The translations under genes and the position numbers were made by a program. From NCBI GenBank assembly GCA_911728455.2, contig OU452221.1:5608290-5672289 (forward strand): a stretch of DNA of 64,000 bases, written 5' to 3'. The notes under the pieces were generated by a model. It was not told the DNA's origin, ran no database searches, and saw only the letters and a program-made list of their open reading frames with translations. This DNA comes from Marthasterias glacialis. Lineage: Eukaryota; Echinodermata; Asteroidea; Forcipulatida; Asteriidae. Every line of letters starts with the position of its first letter. The first letter of the stretch is position 1. Positions 61,001 to 63,895 of the stretch are shown here, piece after piece.

Positions 61001-63895
61001 ATGAGAGCTTCACAAATAAACCCTAATTAGGCTCCAAATTAAAGAACATATAAGACATTTTATCACGCTGATGTTGCAGACATGTCTTTACTTTTATCAC
61101 TATTGTGGGGGTGTCAGAATTCAGCTTTTAAGCCGATTTCTTTTTTTTTGTTCGTTTAGATTTTTACTCCGAATTTCAGCTCTTTGGTACACCTGCTGTG
61201 TACAAAACTTTTTAAATTTCAGCTTTTTGCTTGCTGTTTTCAGCATTTTTGTTTGTGGCCACTCACATCCCTGATATTGCTGAGTGCTTCCTGATTTTGC
61301 CAAGGGGTATTCCATTTTTATAAAAACATTTCCACATTTTAAAGTATATATCATTTTTGAAATAAGGGCTGCATTGGTTGTTAAAGGTTTGGCGAATTAC
61401 GAGGTATAGATTTTTTTATTTTACACCTTATAATTATTATACAATAATTCAGTTGGAAAAAATCATTTTTGTGCCTTCCTGAATATTTTAACATGATTTA
61501 TTTTCTGTAAAAACAGTAGTCTTCAGGAATGCCCACAAAAATACATAGATCACTTGCTGACATGGCTGGATTCCTTCTGTGACTTCATCATTGCATAATA
61601 TATTATTAAGATATTCTGGAGGACAGTTGTTCTTGGATGGGATCCACCAAAGGAATGACAAATATGTGTTCTTTCTGTTCTATTCTATTCACTCATGGAT
61701 ATTTATTATGCAATGGGTCTGACATCACAGAAGGAATCCAGCCAAGTCTGTAATTTATTTTTTCCAACTGAATTATTGTATAATAATTAAAAGGTATACA
61801 ACGAAAACATTGGTACTTAGTAACTCACCAAACCTTTAAAAGGTTTTCCTTTCTTCATATCCGATGTCTCACACCGCCATCTTCTTTTTTGTTCCACTGG
61901 TCTGTGTACACTTTGTGCCTGCAGGAAGTTCAGGCTCTGTGGCACTTGAGTAAACATGTGACATCATGAGTCAAATCATGTAGCATCAGAGTTCAATAGT
62001 TAGGTCATTAAACCCTCCTAATGTTGGTAACATTTTCCGGCCACCTGACCAATCATCTGAAACTGATAACCTGCACTGGTTGTGTGTTGTGGCACAACTT
62101 CCCGGAACTGTGTACATGTGTGTACTGTCTAGATGCATTCACCACAGGATATCATGTTGCAGGATGATATTGAATGGTCAGAGAGTGGGAGGGTTGAATG
62201 TGTACTGTGTTAAGGCCTCGTCACTCGGGCAATTTTTCACAGGCAACTTGGAGGCAACCAACTGCACTGCATGCAAAAGGAACACTTCAGTAGTACAACA
62301 TACGTTTTTCTTTTAGTATCTCACTGTCCCCGAGACAATTATGTGGGAGTTGACATGTGAATGTTGTTTCTTCATGGAGACTGCCTGGACCTGGTTGCCT
62401 GTAAATTGCCCTGTGTGACACGGCCCTTAGGATTTCACCAAATGGTACCATATTGCAGGCTGGCATAGTTTATCTATGATTCAAAACCGCAGTGGATGAT
62501 ATTGCACGGTCATGCAGTAGGAGGGTTGACTGTGTACTGTGTAGATCCACTCACCACATGATATCAAAGTGCAGGCTAATTATAGTTTATCTATGATTCA
62601 AAACCGCAGTGGATGATATTGCACGGTCGTGCAGTAGGAGGGTTGACTGTGTACTGTGTAGATCCACTCACCACATGATATCAAAGTGCAGGCTAATTAT
62701 AGTTTATCTATGATTCAAAACCGCAGTGGATGATATTGCACGGTCGTGCAGTAGGAGGGTTGACTGTGTACTGTGTAGATCCATTCACCACATGATATCA
62801 AAGTGCAGGCTAATCATAGTTTATCTATGATTCAAAACCGCAGTAGATGATATTGCACGGTCATGCAGGAGGGTTGACTGTGTACTGTGTAGATCCATTC
62901 ACAACATGATATCAAAGTGCAGGCTAATCTTATACAATTTTGCCACATGGTCTTGTTATCGGTCTTACTTTTACTGAACTGAAACTTCTTTGTAATTTCA
63001 TCTCATAAAGAGTTTTTTTTTCTTTTTTTTTTACTAGGGGAGGATCCATTTGAGAATCTAGACGATAAAGCTGATATCAATTTGGTTGCTAGTGTACTCA
63101 AGCTGTACTTCAGAGAGCTCCCTGAGCCGTTGTTTCCTACAACATTGTTCCCACAGTTCATGGAATGTGCCAGTAAGTAACAATAATAATCTCAATACCA
63201 GAGTCTTATACAGCGGATGTATCTACCAACAATTAGGTACTCAAGATGCCTATTGTTGTTTTTAAGACAGGCTTTTGAAGGTTTTTTTTGTTTTTTTAAA
63301 TTATGAGACCCATTTATGTAGCACCTTATATAACGGTTCACAAGGTGATGCGACGCATTCAGCAGCCACTGTCAGAAACACCGGGGTAAACCCCTTCTCT
63401 TAGCGATAAGTGTAACTGGGTTCTTTTACATGCATTACACAATGCACAGAACCTACGGCTTTACGACCCATCTGAAGGACGAAGCAATAATGGTCAAGTG
63501 TCTTGCTTGAGGACACAATCACAATGCCATGAAAATTCACTGATCAGTAAATGTGGTGGACTGTTATTGTAGAAAAGTTTCGAAGTCAGCTCCAAGACAG
63601 TATGACACAAAGGCCACATCCAAATCCAGCAACTTCAGCTACGGCTATGGTAGTTGGTAGCAGCCACAATGTTTAAGAATAGGACTTTCAGTGACTCAGC
63701 CACAGCCACTGCCGAAGTCGTTAATCCGGACACGGCCCTTAGTCGTTTAATATTAACTTGACTGTTGAACTGTTATTTGCCCGACTCAGAAAATTACCGC
63801 GATGCAGACAGGATACCTGAGCTGAACAACCTCGTCAGGCAGCTACCGACCAGCGTCATGATAGTCATGAGATACCTCTTTGCATTCCTGAAAAG
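21874..63895 (+). CDS. srgap: srGAP-family F-BAR/RhoGAP gene, 15 coding exons, both ends missing
   Basis: Join of exons 21874-22051, 26075-26243, 34990-35052, 41308-41448, 50521-50649, 51965-52186, 52910-53011, 53681-53875, 54760-54844, 55856-55883, 57426-57522, 59503-59563, 60670-60747, 63038-63172 and 63790-63895. This gives 1,789 coding bases, about 596 residues. Known role of the family: the F-BAR domain dimerises and bends plasma membrane into protrusions, and the RhoGAP domain speeds GTP hydrolysis by Rac/Cdc42/Rho downstream of Slit-Robo. Seen here: a charged helical F-BAR and extension (residues about 1-427), a basic linker (428-469), then RhoGAP (from about 470) with GIFRMPG (arginine finger R498) and [12 protein letters not shown] (K537, R541). 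The match to srGAPs runs in order along the whole length, including ARNDY, ETEMYY and VMRYLFAFL. No C1 domain precedes RhoGAP, which argues against the ARHGAP29/45/GMIP group. ARHGAP4 is a vertebrate paralogue of the same family. Start exon and C-terminal SH3 are outside what I could find. Confidence 0.93.
22215..22372 (-). repeat. CAGGCCTG repeat family
   Basis: Minus-strand copy ending aaattccagacctg at 22372; contains ggcctctgttgccctgatct, cttggtgccccttcaaaag and ggccttgccctctcaaagat. Confidence 0.85.
23770..23945. repeat. CCATTTTGGGAGTCAA repeat family
   Basis: Inverted arrangement visible: cgccattttgggagtcaatg at 23812 and ttgactcccaaaatggcgag at 23890, about 70 bp apart, flanked by catcacaataatcttggt and gacagtagcggagtgtgac. 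Confidence 0.8.
24461..24804 (+). repeat. Two-unit tandem duplication, about 170-175 bp each
   Basis: tttccctt..cttttggttt begins both units (24461, 24630). Each runs through cagccctttcact, ctcattgcaagaatgtttca, atccgacaaagatt and ends actactagtagcgccacact. The 176-residue open frame over this region is a by-product of the duplication. Confidence 0.9.
26075..26243 (+). CDS. srgap: srGAP exon B: F-BAR domain
   Basis: This 169-bp exon lies between acceptor cgcttttcag and donor gtaggt. The first base completes the glutamine codon split from exon A, and the exon ends on a codon boundary. It encodes residues 60-115. The segment [20 protein letters not shown] matches the conserved CW-L-TR-E-DHATL stretch of srGAP F-BAR domains, and DNVYKK precedes the junction as RLFKK does in the family. 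In-frame translation continues into the intron and would give a false C-terminus if read as a single-exon gene. Confidence 0.93.
28151..28299. mobile_element. Hairpin-forming fold-back element, about 150 bp
   Basis: Left arm gtgggagacttttgaggaca, ctaggtggcagcagacttac, caggt pairs with right arm acctggtgagtctgctgcca, cctagcgttccaaagtctcc, cat. Arms about 50 bp, few mismatches, loop about 50 bp. Confidence 0.85.
30081..30444. mobile_element. MITE of the CTCAACATTGGTAA family
   Basis: Left end aggtcagctcaacattggta, right end taccaatgttgagctggggc followed by tttaa. Internal words (acttggtataaaga, ctttccttgaaacatttctg, cctataagaatgcgtacaaa) are found in the opposite order and orientation in the copy at 41711-42087. 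Confidence 0.85.
30921..31318. repeat. 18-bp minisatellite, about 22 units
   Basis: Unit cagtatactttttgtaga with two alternating palindromic cores: GTATAC in most units and GTGCAC in units 5, 10, 15 and 18, so the first fifteen units follow a regular five-unit (about 90-bp) pattern. The 18-bp unit keeps several frames open on both strands, giving spurious frames up to 154 codons. It passes directly into a CAGGCCTG-family fragment at 31319. Confidence 0.95.
31319..31606. repeat. Inverted pair of CAGGCCTG repeats around a palindrome
   Basis: 31319-31362 is a minus-strand end fragment (ggccttgccctctcaaagat, gaaattccatgcctg). 31447-31606 is a plus-strand near-complete copy ending aatttcaggcctg. 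Between them lies a palindrome: gcattgtac...aacaaattgtaaaaattaca pairs with tgtaaattttacaatttgtt...gtacaatgc. Confidence 0.85.
32220..32319. repeat. Hairpin-forming sequence, about 100 bp
   Basis: gcaagcgcgagtggaatatg, ggaaaatatag on the left pairs with ctgtatttttccgtattcca, cttgcgcgc on the right; an inner pair (gcgtcccatatccc / tatgggacgc) shortens the loop. May be a fold-back MITE. Confidence 0.8.
33265..33420 (+). repeat. Dispersed repeat shared with 6985-7215
   Basis: Ordered words in common: tctgaatgccaacattgagt, agcaaagg, ttgagtatcaacggtata, gcattttgctac and gaggaaaatc. Confidence 0.6.
34593..34850 (+). repeat. CAGGCCTG repeat copy plus an inverted end fragment
   Basis: Plus copy 34593-34768 (gctcaggcctgattgcttcg ... 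agtttcaggcctgg), followed by a minus fragment 34780-34850 (catggaggcaacggctgtta, ccgtggtgcccctaac, gatttccctggtcaga). Confidence 0.8.
34990..35052 (+). CDS. srgap: srGAP exon C: F-BAR domain, 63 bp
   Basis: A small phase 0-0 exon with acceptor tctccacag and donor gtaagt. It encodes 21 residues (116-136), [20 protein letters not shown] plus Ala. This aligns with the srGAP helix of the form SKEIG-LHEELLKV-NELY. It sits alone between introns of 8.7 and 6.3 kb. Its length is a multiple of three, so skipping would not shift the frame. Confidence 0.9.
35728..35930. repeat. CCATTTTGGGAGTCAA repeat family, diverged
   Basis: Shares tgctcactacactgtgtaac / acacagggacat and caaccaagattattgtgatg with the copies at 10190 and 37384. 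Confidence 0.65.
36548..36777. mobile_element. G-rich element with CAGTGGC ends
   Basis: Starts cagtggcttaaccacacatt and ends with the inverted ctctggtaatgccactg. The interior is G-rich (gggggaggggcaaag, gagtgggggggggggcaaga). The second example is at 46686-46817. No coding capacity. Confidence 0.7.
36930..37047. repeat. Fragment of a CCGTAGCCGAAGCCGC repeat family
   Basis: ccaacagccatagccgtagc, cgtagacaaagtcgcttgat, tcggatgctgcctt matches 52316-52409 (cggccatagctgtagccgaa, gccgcttgatttggatgcgg) and, inverted, 63609-63740. Confidence 0.7.
37384..37570. repeat. CCATTTTGGGAGTCAA repeat family
   Basis: cgtcacaataatcttggttg, cgccattttgggagtcaatg, tccctgtgtgttgtaatggg, then gtggcgtttacacgc, ggccgacagtagccacgtgt; the most complete copy in the window. 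Confidence 0.8.
37752..37940 (+). mobile_element. tRNA-derived SINE type 2
   Basis: Head ctagttcattggactcaagt with box B gtgggttcgattcccgttca, then gacacatgtgtccttgagca, agacac. It abuts the TAA-rich tail (37937-37963) of the LINE fragment that lies on the other strand. Confidence 0.8.
37937..38640 (-). pseudogene. LINE (CR1/L2-like) 3' end: reverse transcriptase C-terminal fragment
   Basis: The open frame 38076-38640 on the minus strand has no own start: it reads [20 protein letters not shown], continues through [27 protein letters not shown] and ends [20 protein letters not shown], then [17 protein letters not shown]. The N-L-LN--KTE, CNSLL, AAPRLWN-LP and F-K-LKTHLF blocks are typical of the region after the catalytic motif in non-LTR retrotransposon reverse transcriptases. 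The catalytic YxDD part is absent, so it is 5'-truncated and dead. The tail downstream is (TTA)n. It is not a host gene. Confidence 0.9.
38655..38830 (+). repeat. Retroposon 3' end fragment
   Basis: ccatcagcactgatttaagc, ggcttggggttgtatgctcc and gttgtaaagcgccttgatct, ggatgtgtgctataaatgca look like the 3' region of a CR1/L2-type LINE or a SINE sharing such a tail. Exact family unknown. Confidence 0.5.
39660..39892. repeat. Degenerate tandem array, unit about 19-20 bp
   Basis: About eleven units on the theme gtgcgctcgaaataatttt. Some units vary to cgatcaaaatcatttc or cttgaaatcattctg. Unit length wavers, so this is an old array. No coding reading. Confidence 0.8.
40552..40800 (+). mobile_element. 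tRNA-derived SINE type 2, diverged
   Basis: Box B gtgggttcgaatcctggtca is followed by tgacacttaactatgattgc; the 3' part ends with gcataaaaaataataactaa. Head largely lost. Confidence 0.65.
41308..41448 (+). CDS. srgap: srGAP exon D: F-BAR domain
   Basis: A 141-bp phase 0-0 exon; acceptor ttcactag, donor gtaaaa. It encodes residues 137-183, opening [20 protein letters not shown] and ending [14 protein letters not shown]. The start corresponds to the family's TYH-YH-ES--AE-KL-EAE helix. The later part is the lysine-rich stretch that varies between srGAPs and is shorter here than I recall for vertebrate members. Confidence 0.92.
41711..42087. mobile_element. MITE of the CTCAACATTGGTAA family, TTAA-flanked
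   Basis: Left end agcccgagctcaacattggt, right end accaatgttgaactggggct. TTAA lies at both borders (41710-41713 and 42084-42087), as expected for piggyBac-type insertion. Internal order is inverted relative to the 30081 copy. An inner small palindrome gttttcgtctcgctgagacg lies at 41882. Confidence 0.85.
42925..43100. repeat. Partial copy of the CTCAACATTGGTAA MITE
   Basis: gggtgcataacattggtcag, gtacagatttacacataact, taatacttgccataaagatg, gaaacttccctcgaaatgtt follow the order of the 30081 copy; the right half is missing. Confidence 0.7.
43660..44040 (-). mobile_element. tRNA-derived SINE type 1, two minus pieces
   Basis: gtgggattccaacccacgac, ctttaccattctagagaaga, tgtcttaccactagaccacc (43678-43737) is a good inverted tRNA-like head. 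A second piece starts at about 43815 and carries gtgggattcaaacccatgac (43936), then switches to gggaaagtacccagtataca, gtgcttaacagtgcatcagt. Confidence 0.8.
44690..45120. repeat. Degenerate local repeat around tgttcttcaaaattccaca
   Basis: The 19-base word tgttcttcaaaattccaca occurs exactly at 44933, 45009 and 45072, with looser variants (tgttccacaaa, tgttcttcaca, gttccac) from 44699 onwards. Spacing is irregular (76 and 63 bp), so it is an old, decayed array. Confidence 0.75.
45193..45560 (+). mobile_element. tRNA-derived SINE type 3
   Basis: Head cagtcaggttggctctgtgg (box A) and cccaggttcgaatcctggac (box B), a body with gaccgcgtgggctttccgta and gaggttttcctcccacatgt, and a 3' end caataatggcataagcgctt followed by tgcaaaattcatcaatt. 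The AAGCGCTTTG-type end recalls CR1/L2 LINE tails. Confidence 0.75.
46190..46280 (+). repeat. Degenerate tRNA-like head
   Basis: acctgcggtggctcggtgaa, ttggttgat (box A-like) then aaggttgtgtcttcaaatgc (poor box B). Probably a decayed SINE; no intact tRNA fold. Confidence 0.4.
46510..46900 (+). mobile_element. tRNA-derived SINE type 1, interrupted
   Basis: Head gcgtggtggtctagtgctta (box A) and gtcatgggttcgaatcacac (box B), body gtggaattttttttactgtg, gggacttggaaagtactcag. The expected continuation acagtgc...acatcagtgtacatg resumes only after the G-rich insert at 46686-46817. Confidence 0.85.
46686..46817. mobile_element. G-rich CAGTGGC element inserted in a SINE
   Basis: Begins cagtggcgaaaccagacatt and ends gtggttttcaccactg, the inverted counterpart. 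The interior has tandem gggcaagagtgggggcaaga units. Same kind as 36548-36777. Confidence 0.8.
47722..47870 (+). repeat. CAGGCCTG repeat family, left end weak
   Basis: ggcctctatgcttccttctt, gaaagtgcaagggcattttc, aaagggcacctctatgggga, aatggtgaattttctgttgg, tcaaggggcaccaaggcaat; the right terminal is missing. Confidence 0.8.
48800..49250 (-). mobile_element. tRNA-derived SINE type 2, most complete copy, with TAA tail
   Basis: On the minus strand: head acgagtggtcaagtgcacca, box B gcgtgggttcgagtcccgtc, core gtgtcctcaagcaagacact, acgtaaaagaacccagtaca, end agcgctttcagacaccctca, then a (TTA)n tail (48803-48885). This gives the reference structure for the family. Confidence 0.88.
49512..49637 (+). 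mobile_element. tRNA-derived SINE type 4
   Basis: gatattgacaaaatagggag, gctagatcagtttgtggaga (degraded box A), ggttgcaggttcaaatcctg (box B), caatttttctctgtttaccc. Partner of 6535-6663. Immediately follows a C run. Confidence 0.8.
50011..50105. repeat. Near-perfect hairpin, about 95 bp
   Basis: cacgctgtatgatggggtcc, atgggttctgtacaccc pairs with gggtgtacaaaacaccatgg, accccatcacagcatg; an inner ctcaggggaaaatagccccc closes the loop. Arms about 38 bp. Confidence 0.85.
50126..50380 (+). mobile_element. tRNA-derived SINE type 1, fullest copy
   Basis: Box A cggtagtctagttggtcaga, box B cgtggcttctaatcccacct, body tgcctgtggatttttttcac, aggactcaggaaagtactga, gcatacagtgcttaacacac, atcaatgtatgagtaa. Ends about 140 bp before exon E. 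Confidence 0.87.
50521..50649 (+). CDS. srgap: srGAP exon E: F-BAR domain
   Basis: A 129-bp phase 0-0 exon; acceptor cctgttacag, donor gtaagt. It encodes residues 184-226. [20 protein letters not shown] is the hallmark KCTKARNDYLL-LAA-NA segment of srGAP F-BAR domains, and it is followed by [12 protein letters not shown], equivalent to KYY--D-SDLID. This is one of the strongest single pieces of evidence for the family assignment. Confidence 0.95.
50650..51964 (+). other. Intron E-F, 1,315 bp
   Basis: GT-AG intron containing a long fold-back element (50797-51072). The remainder is unremarkable, with a C-rich acceptor tract (51941-51957). Confidence 0.9.
50797..51072. mobile_element. Fold-back MITE with arms of about 88 bp
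   Basis: Left arm: gacttgtctagtcacaagtt, cttgaatttgaattactcag, gacagttgctatgccacatg. Right arm, complement: gacttgcttagtcacaagtt, gcttaaatttgaattcctct, gacagttgctatgtcacatg. About 100 bp lies between the arms. No coding capacity. Confidence 0.88.
51965..52186 (+). CDS. srgap: srGAP exon F: end of F-BAR and extension
   Basis: The largest exon here (222 bp, phase 0-0); acceptor ccctcacag after a C-rich tract, donor gtaggc. It encodes residues 227-300: [20 protein letters not shown], a helical acidic/basic stretch, then [16 protein letters not shown]. Family equivalents are CCDLG-H-SL-RT-R-Y and PLKFEFQPHMGDE. Thirty bases after the exon the intron carries an uninterrupted run of 28 G. Confidence 0.93.
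52216..52243 (+). repeat. Run of 28 G next to a splice donor
   Basis: Uninterrupted G homopolymer, 30 bases after the donor of exon F. On RNA it could form a G-quadruplex. The exact length is uncertain in any assembly. Confidence 0.85.
52316..52409. repeat. CCGTAGCCGAAGCCGC repeat family
   Basis: aaggcttcagcaagtggcta, ccaacagccgcagccaacgg, ccatagctgtagccgaagcc, gcttgatttggatgcggcct. The ends are roughly inverted (aaggc... / ...gcggcct). Confidence 0.7.
52910..53011 (+). CDS. srgap: srGAP exon G: F-BAR extension
   Basis: A 102-bp phase 0-0 exon; acceptor gaacccag, donor gtaatc. It encodes residues 301-334, [20 protein letters not shown] then [14 protein letters not shown]. It corresponds to the Q-ELL-RY-QL-SRLATLKIE-EE segment of srGAPs, predicted coiled coil. 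Confidence 0.9.
53012..53680 (+). other. Intron G-H, 669 bp
   Basis: GT-AG intron; no repeat recognised. Confidence 0.88.
53681..53875 (+). CDS. srgap: srGAP exon H: F-BAR extension
   Basis: A 195-bp phase 0-0 exon; acceptor ttgacgccag, donor gtgggt. It encodes residues 335-399. [20 protein letters not shown] continues the coiled coil, then a polar stretch [20 protein letters not shown], then [11 protein letters not shown]. The last motif matches NQQETE-FYF-K of vertebrate srGAPs and fixes the frame. The Ser/Thr-rich middle part may be regulatory, which is an inference from composition only. Confidence 0.93.
53876..54759 (+). other. Intron H-I, 884 bp
   Basis: GT-AG intron holding the SINE head plus MITE at 53984-54165. 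The segment 54166-54759 shows nothing further. Confidence 0.88.
53984..54165 (+). mobile_element. SINE type 2 head with a CCAATTTCAT MITE inserted
   Basis: SINE head tggcggagtggtctagtatg, ctggactcaaagtctgg, then a MITE from about 54021 (ggtccaatttcatggctctg, cttacc) to 54142 (ggtaagcagagcttcgaaat, ggtgccc), then ggtgtttagtaatag. The SINE is expected to read ctctggtgtttct at this point. Confidence 0.75.
54760..54844 (+). CDS. srgap: srGAP exon I: end of F-BAR extension
   Basis: An 85-bp exon; acceptor gattggcag, donor gtaagt. It encodes residues 400-427, [20 protein letters not shown] then LIQKGLGI, leaving one base (A) for a split serine codon. It corresponds to KFKEY--GSNLI-KLQAKHDLL-LG in the family, the last helix of the extended F-BAR module. 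Confidence 0.93.
54845..55855 (+). other. Intron I-J, 1,011 bp
   Basis: GT-AG intron occupied mainly by a SINE split by a MITE (54927-55555). 55560-55855 shows nothing recognised. Confidence 0.88.
54927..55555 (+). mobile_element. SINE type 2 split by a 360-bp MITE
   Basis: SINE head tggccaggcggtctagtgca, ccggacc at 54930-54957; MITE about 54959-55318 (ggccaatttcatagcgttgc ... gttaagctgccctaggaaat, ttgg); SINE resumes gtgtttcttagcagcagcgt, gtgggttcaggtcccagtct, caagacacctaaccattgtt, cgtccttcggatgggaagta. The MITE carries several ttcacaggttag words in tandem. Confidence 0.85.
55856..55883 (+). CDS. srgap: srGAP exon J: 28-bp micro-exon in the linker
   Basis: Only 28 bp between tttatag and gtaagag. 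Two bases complete AGT (Ser 428) from exon I, eight codons give EANSSERQ, and the last two bases are completed to AGG by exon K. With the preceding GLGI this reads [14 protein letters not shown], matching the GEGERAECGT-type stretch after the F-BAR extension in srGAPs. Phase fits both neighbours exactly and splice sites are good, so it is accepted despite its size. It is too short for most gene finders. Confidence 0.85.
55884..57425 (+). other. Intron J-K, 1,542 bp
   Basis: GT-AG intron with one MITE (56237-56439), an A run (56702-56715) and otherwise nothing recognised. Confidence 0.88.
56237..56439. mobile_element. MITE, TTA-type family (copy 2)
   Basis: Ends gggccatgtcacacgaggca and inverted attgccctgtgcgacatggc, cct. 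Internal gttggttgcctccaagttgt as in the other copies. No clean TTA on both sides here. Confidence 0.82.
57426..57522 (+). CDS. srgap: srGAP exon K: linker before RhoGAP
   Basis: A 97-bp exon; acceptor tgtaacag, donor gtaaga. The first base completes the Arg codon split from exon J and the exon ends on a codon boundary. Residues 438-469 read [20 protein letters not shown] then [12 protein letters not shown]. The basic proline-containing linker and the LFGG---Y motif match the start of the RhoGAP module in srGAPs. A different frame gives a stop in this exon, so the phase set by exon J matters. Confidence 0.92.
58726..58951. mobile_element. MITE, TTA-type family (copy 3)
   Basis: gggccttgtcaaacggggca at the left, inverted attgcctcgtgtgtcacgcc at the right, followed by TTA (58952-58954). 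Inside: gaggcaaccaactacactgc and ggttgcctgtaaattgcc. Confidence 0.85.
58955..59454. mobile_element. MITE, TTA-type family (copy 4), enlarged
   Basis: Starts gggccatgtcacaccagaca and ends inverted gatgcgtgtgacgagggcct, bounded by TTA on both sides (58952-58954, 59455-59457). About 500 bp, more than twice the other copies, so its middle (about 58990-59310) holds additional sequence, with the word gtcaatttcatagacaaatg / ggcaatttcatggacaggga repeated. Confidence 0.85.
59503..59563 (+). CDS. srgap: srGAP exon L: start of RhoGAP domain
   Basis: A 61-bp exon; acceptor tcgttgcag, donor gtgagt. It encodes [20 protein letters not shown] and the first base of a glycine codon (residues 470-490). This is the IP-VVE-C--FI-LYG opening of RhoGAP domains. 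The acceptor region is short: a MITE ends 48 bp upstream, so branch point and pyrimidine tract must lie within those 48 bp or inside the MITE. Confidence 0.94.
59564..60669 (+). other. Intron L-M, 1,106 bp
   Basis: GT-AG intron dominated by SINE type 1 pieces (59866-60475) and a fragment of the CCGTAGCCGAAGCCGC family (60484-60566: ggatatggctatgtccattg, gccgcagcaaccagcc). Confidence 0.88.
59866..60475. mobile_element. Cluster of tRNA-derived SINE type 1 copies
   Basis: Minus copy 59866-60115 with a clean inverted head (ggtgggactcgaacccacga, tgtcttaaccactagaccgg). A second minus copy from about 60123 to 60330 has gggattggaacccacgaccc but a truncated head. A plus 3' piece (60360-60475: gtggatttttttcttgcccg, aagcactgagtattcagtgc) follows, so the last two are head to head. 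Confidence 0.83.
60670..60747 (+). CDS. srgap: srGAP exon M: RhoGAP arginine finger
   Basis: A 78-bp exon; acceptor cttcctcag, donor gtaaaa. It encodes residues 491-515, [20 protein letters not shown] then DSFEK, flanked by split glycines. R498 in GIFRMPG is the arginine finger that RhoGAPs insert into the GTPase active site, so catalytic capacity looks intact so far as visible. Confidence 0.96.
61381..61839. mobile_element. Long fold-back MITE bounded by TTAA
   Basis: Outer ends ttaaaggtttggcgaattac and inverted ccaaacctttaa, with TTAA at 61381-61384 and 61836-61839. A second outer pair is ttataattattatacaataa, ttcagttgga. An inner pair is ggctggattccttctgtgac / gtcacagaaggaatccagcc-like (tctgacatcacagaaggaat). 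The whole 459 bp is one imperfect palindrome. Confidence 0.87.
62120..62936 (+). repeat. 117-bp tandem repeat, four good units plus one old unit
   Basis: gtttatctatgattcaaaac recurs at 62468, 62585, 62702 and 62819, exactly 117 bp apart each time. Units contain gcagtggatgatattgcacg, gtaggagggttgactgtgta and ccacatgatatcaaagtgca. An older diverged unit (62131-62210) is separated by the MITE at 62213-62426. Confidence 0.93.
62213..62426. mobile_element. MITE, TTA-type family (copy 5), inside the 117-bp repeat
   Basis: Starts aggcctcgtcactcgggcaa and ends inverted ttgccctgtgtgacacggcc, ct, with TTA at 62210-62212 and 62427-62429. Contains ggcaacttggaggcaaccaa and ggttgcctgtaaattgcc. TTA duplications and this size fit PIF/Harbinger-type MITEs. 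Confidence 0.88.
63038..63172 (+). CDS. srgap: srGAP exon N: RhoGAP core
   Basis: A 135-bp exon; acceptor tttactag after a long T-rich tract, donor gtaagt. It encodes residues 517-560: [33 protein letters not shown], then [12 protein letters not shown]537 and R541 in the [10 protein letters not shown] block are the conserved RhoGAP residues that contact the GTPase and arginine finger loop. Confidence 0.96.
63197..63545 (-). mobile_element. tRNA-derived SINE type 2, head truncated
   Basis: Collinear with 14213-14525; contains cgcattcagcagccactgtc, gggtaaaccccttctcttag, gaaggacgaagcaataatgg and gtgtcttgcttgaggacaca. Confidence 0.83.
63609..63740. repeat. CCGTAGCCGAAGCCGC repeat family with inverted ends
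   Basis: aggccacatccaaatccagc at the left and cgttaatccggacacggccc at the right are inverted relatives; inside, aacttcagctacggctatgg and cagccacagccactgccgaa. Confidence 0.75.
63790..63895 (+). CDS. srgap: srGAP exon O: RhoGAP, last exon in the window
   Basis: A 106-bp exon; acceptor cccgactcag, donor gtaggc. It starts by completing a Lys codon and ends two bases into an Arg codon. Residues 561-596 read [20 protein letters not shown] then [16 protein letters not shown]. The [13 protein letters not shown] block is strongly conserved in srGAPs. The final RhoGAP helices with the NLA--FGP motif must be on the next exon to the right. Confidence 0.95.

Larger units (their letters stand above)
60748..63037 (+). 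other. Intron M-N, 2,290 bp
   Basis: GT-AG intron with a TTAA-flanked fold-back (61381-61839), a 117-bp tandem repeat (62120-62936) and a MITE inside it. 60748-61380 shows nothing recognised. Confidence 0.88.
63173..63789 (+). other. Intron N-O, 617 bp
   Basis: GT-AG intron, almost entirely two repeats (63197-63545 and 63609-63740). Confidence 0.9.
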
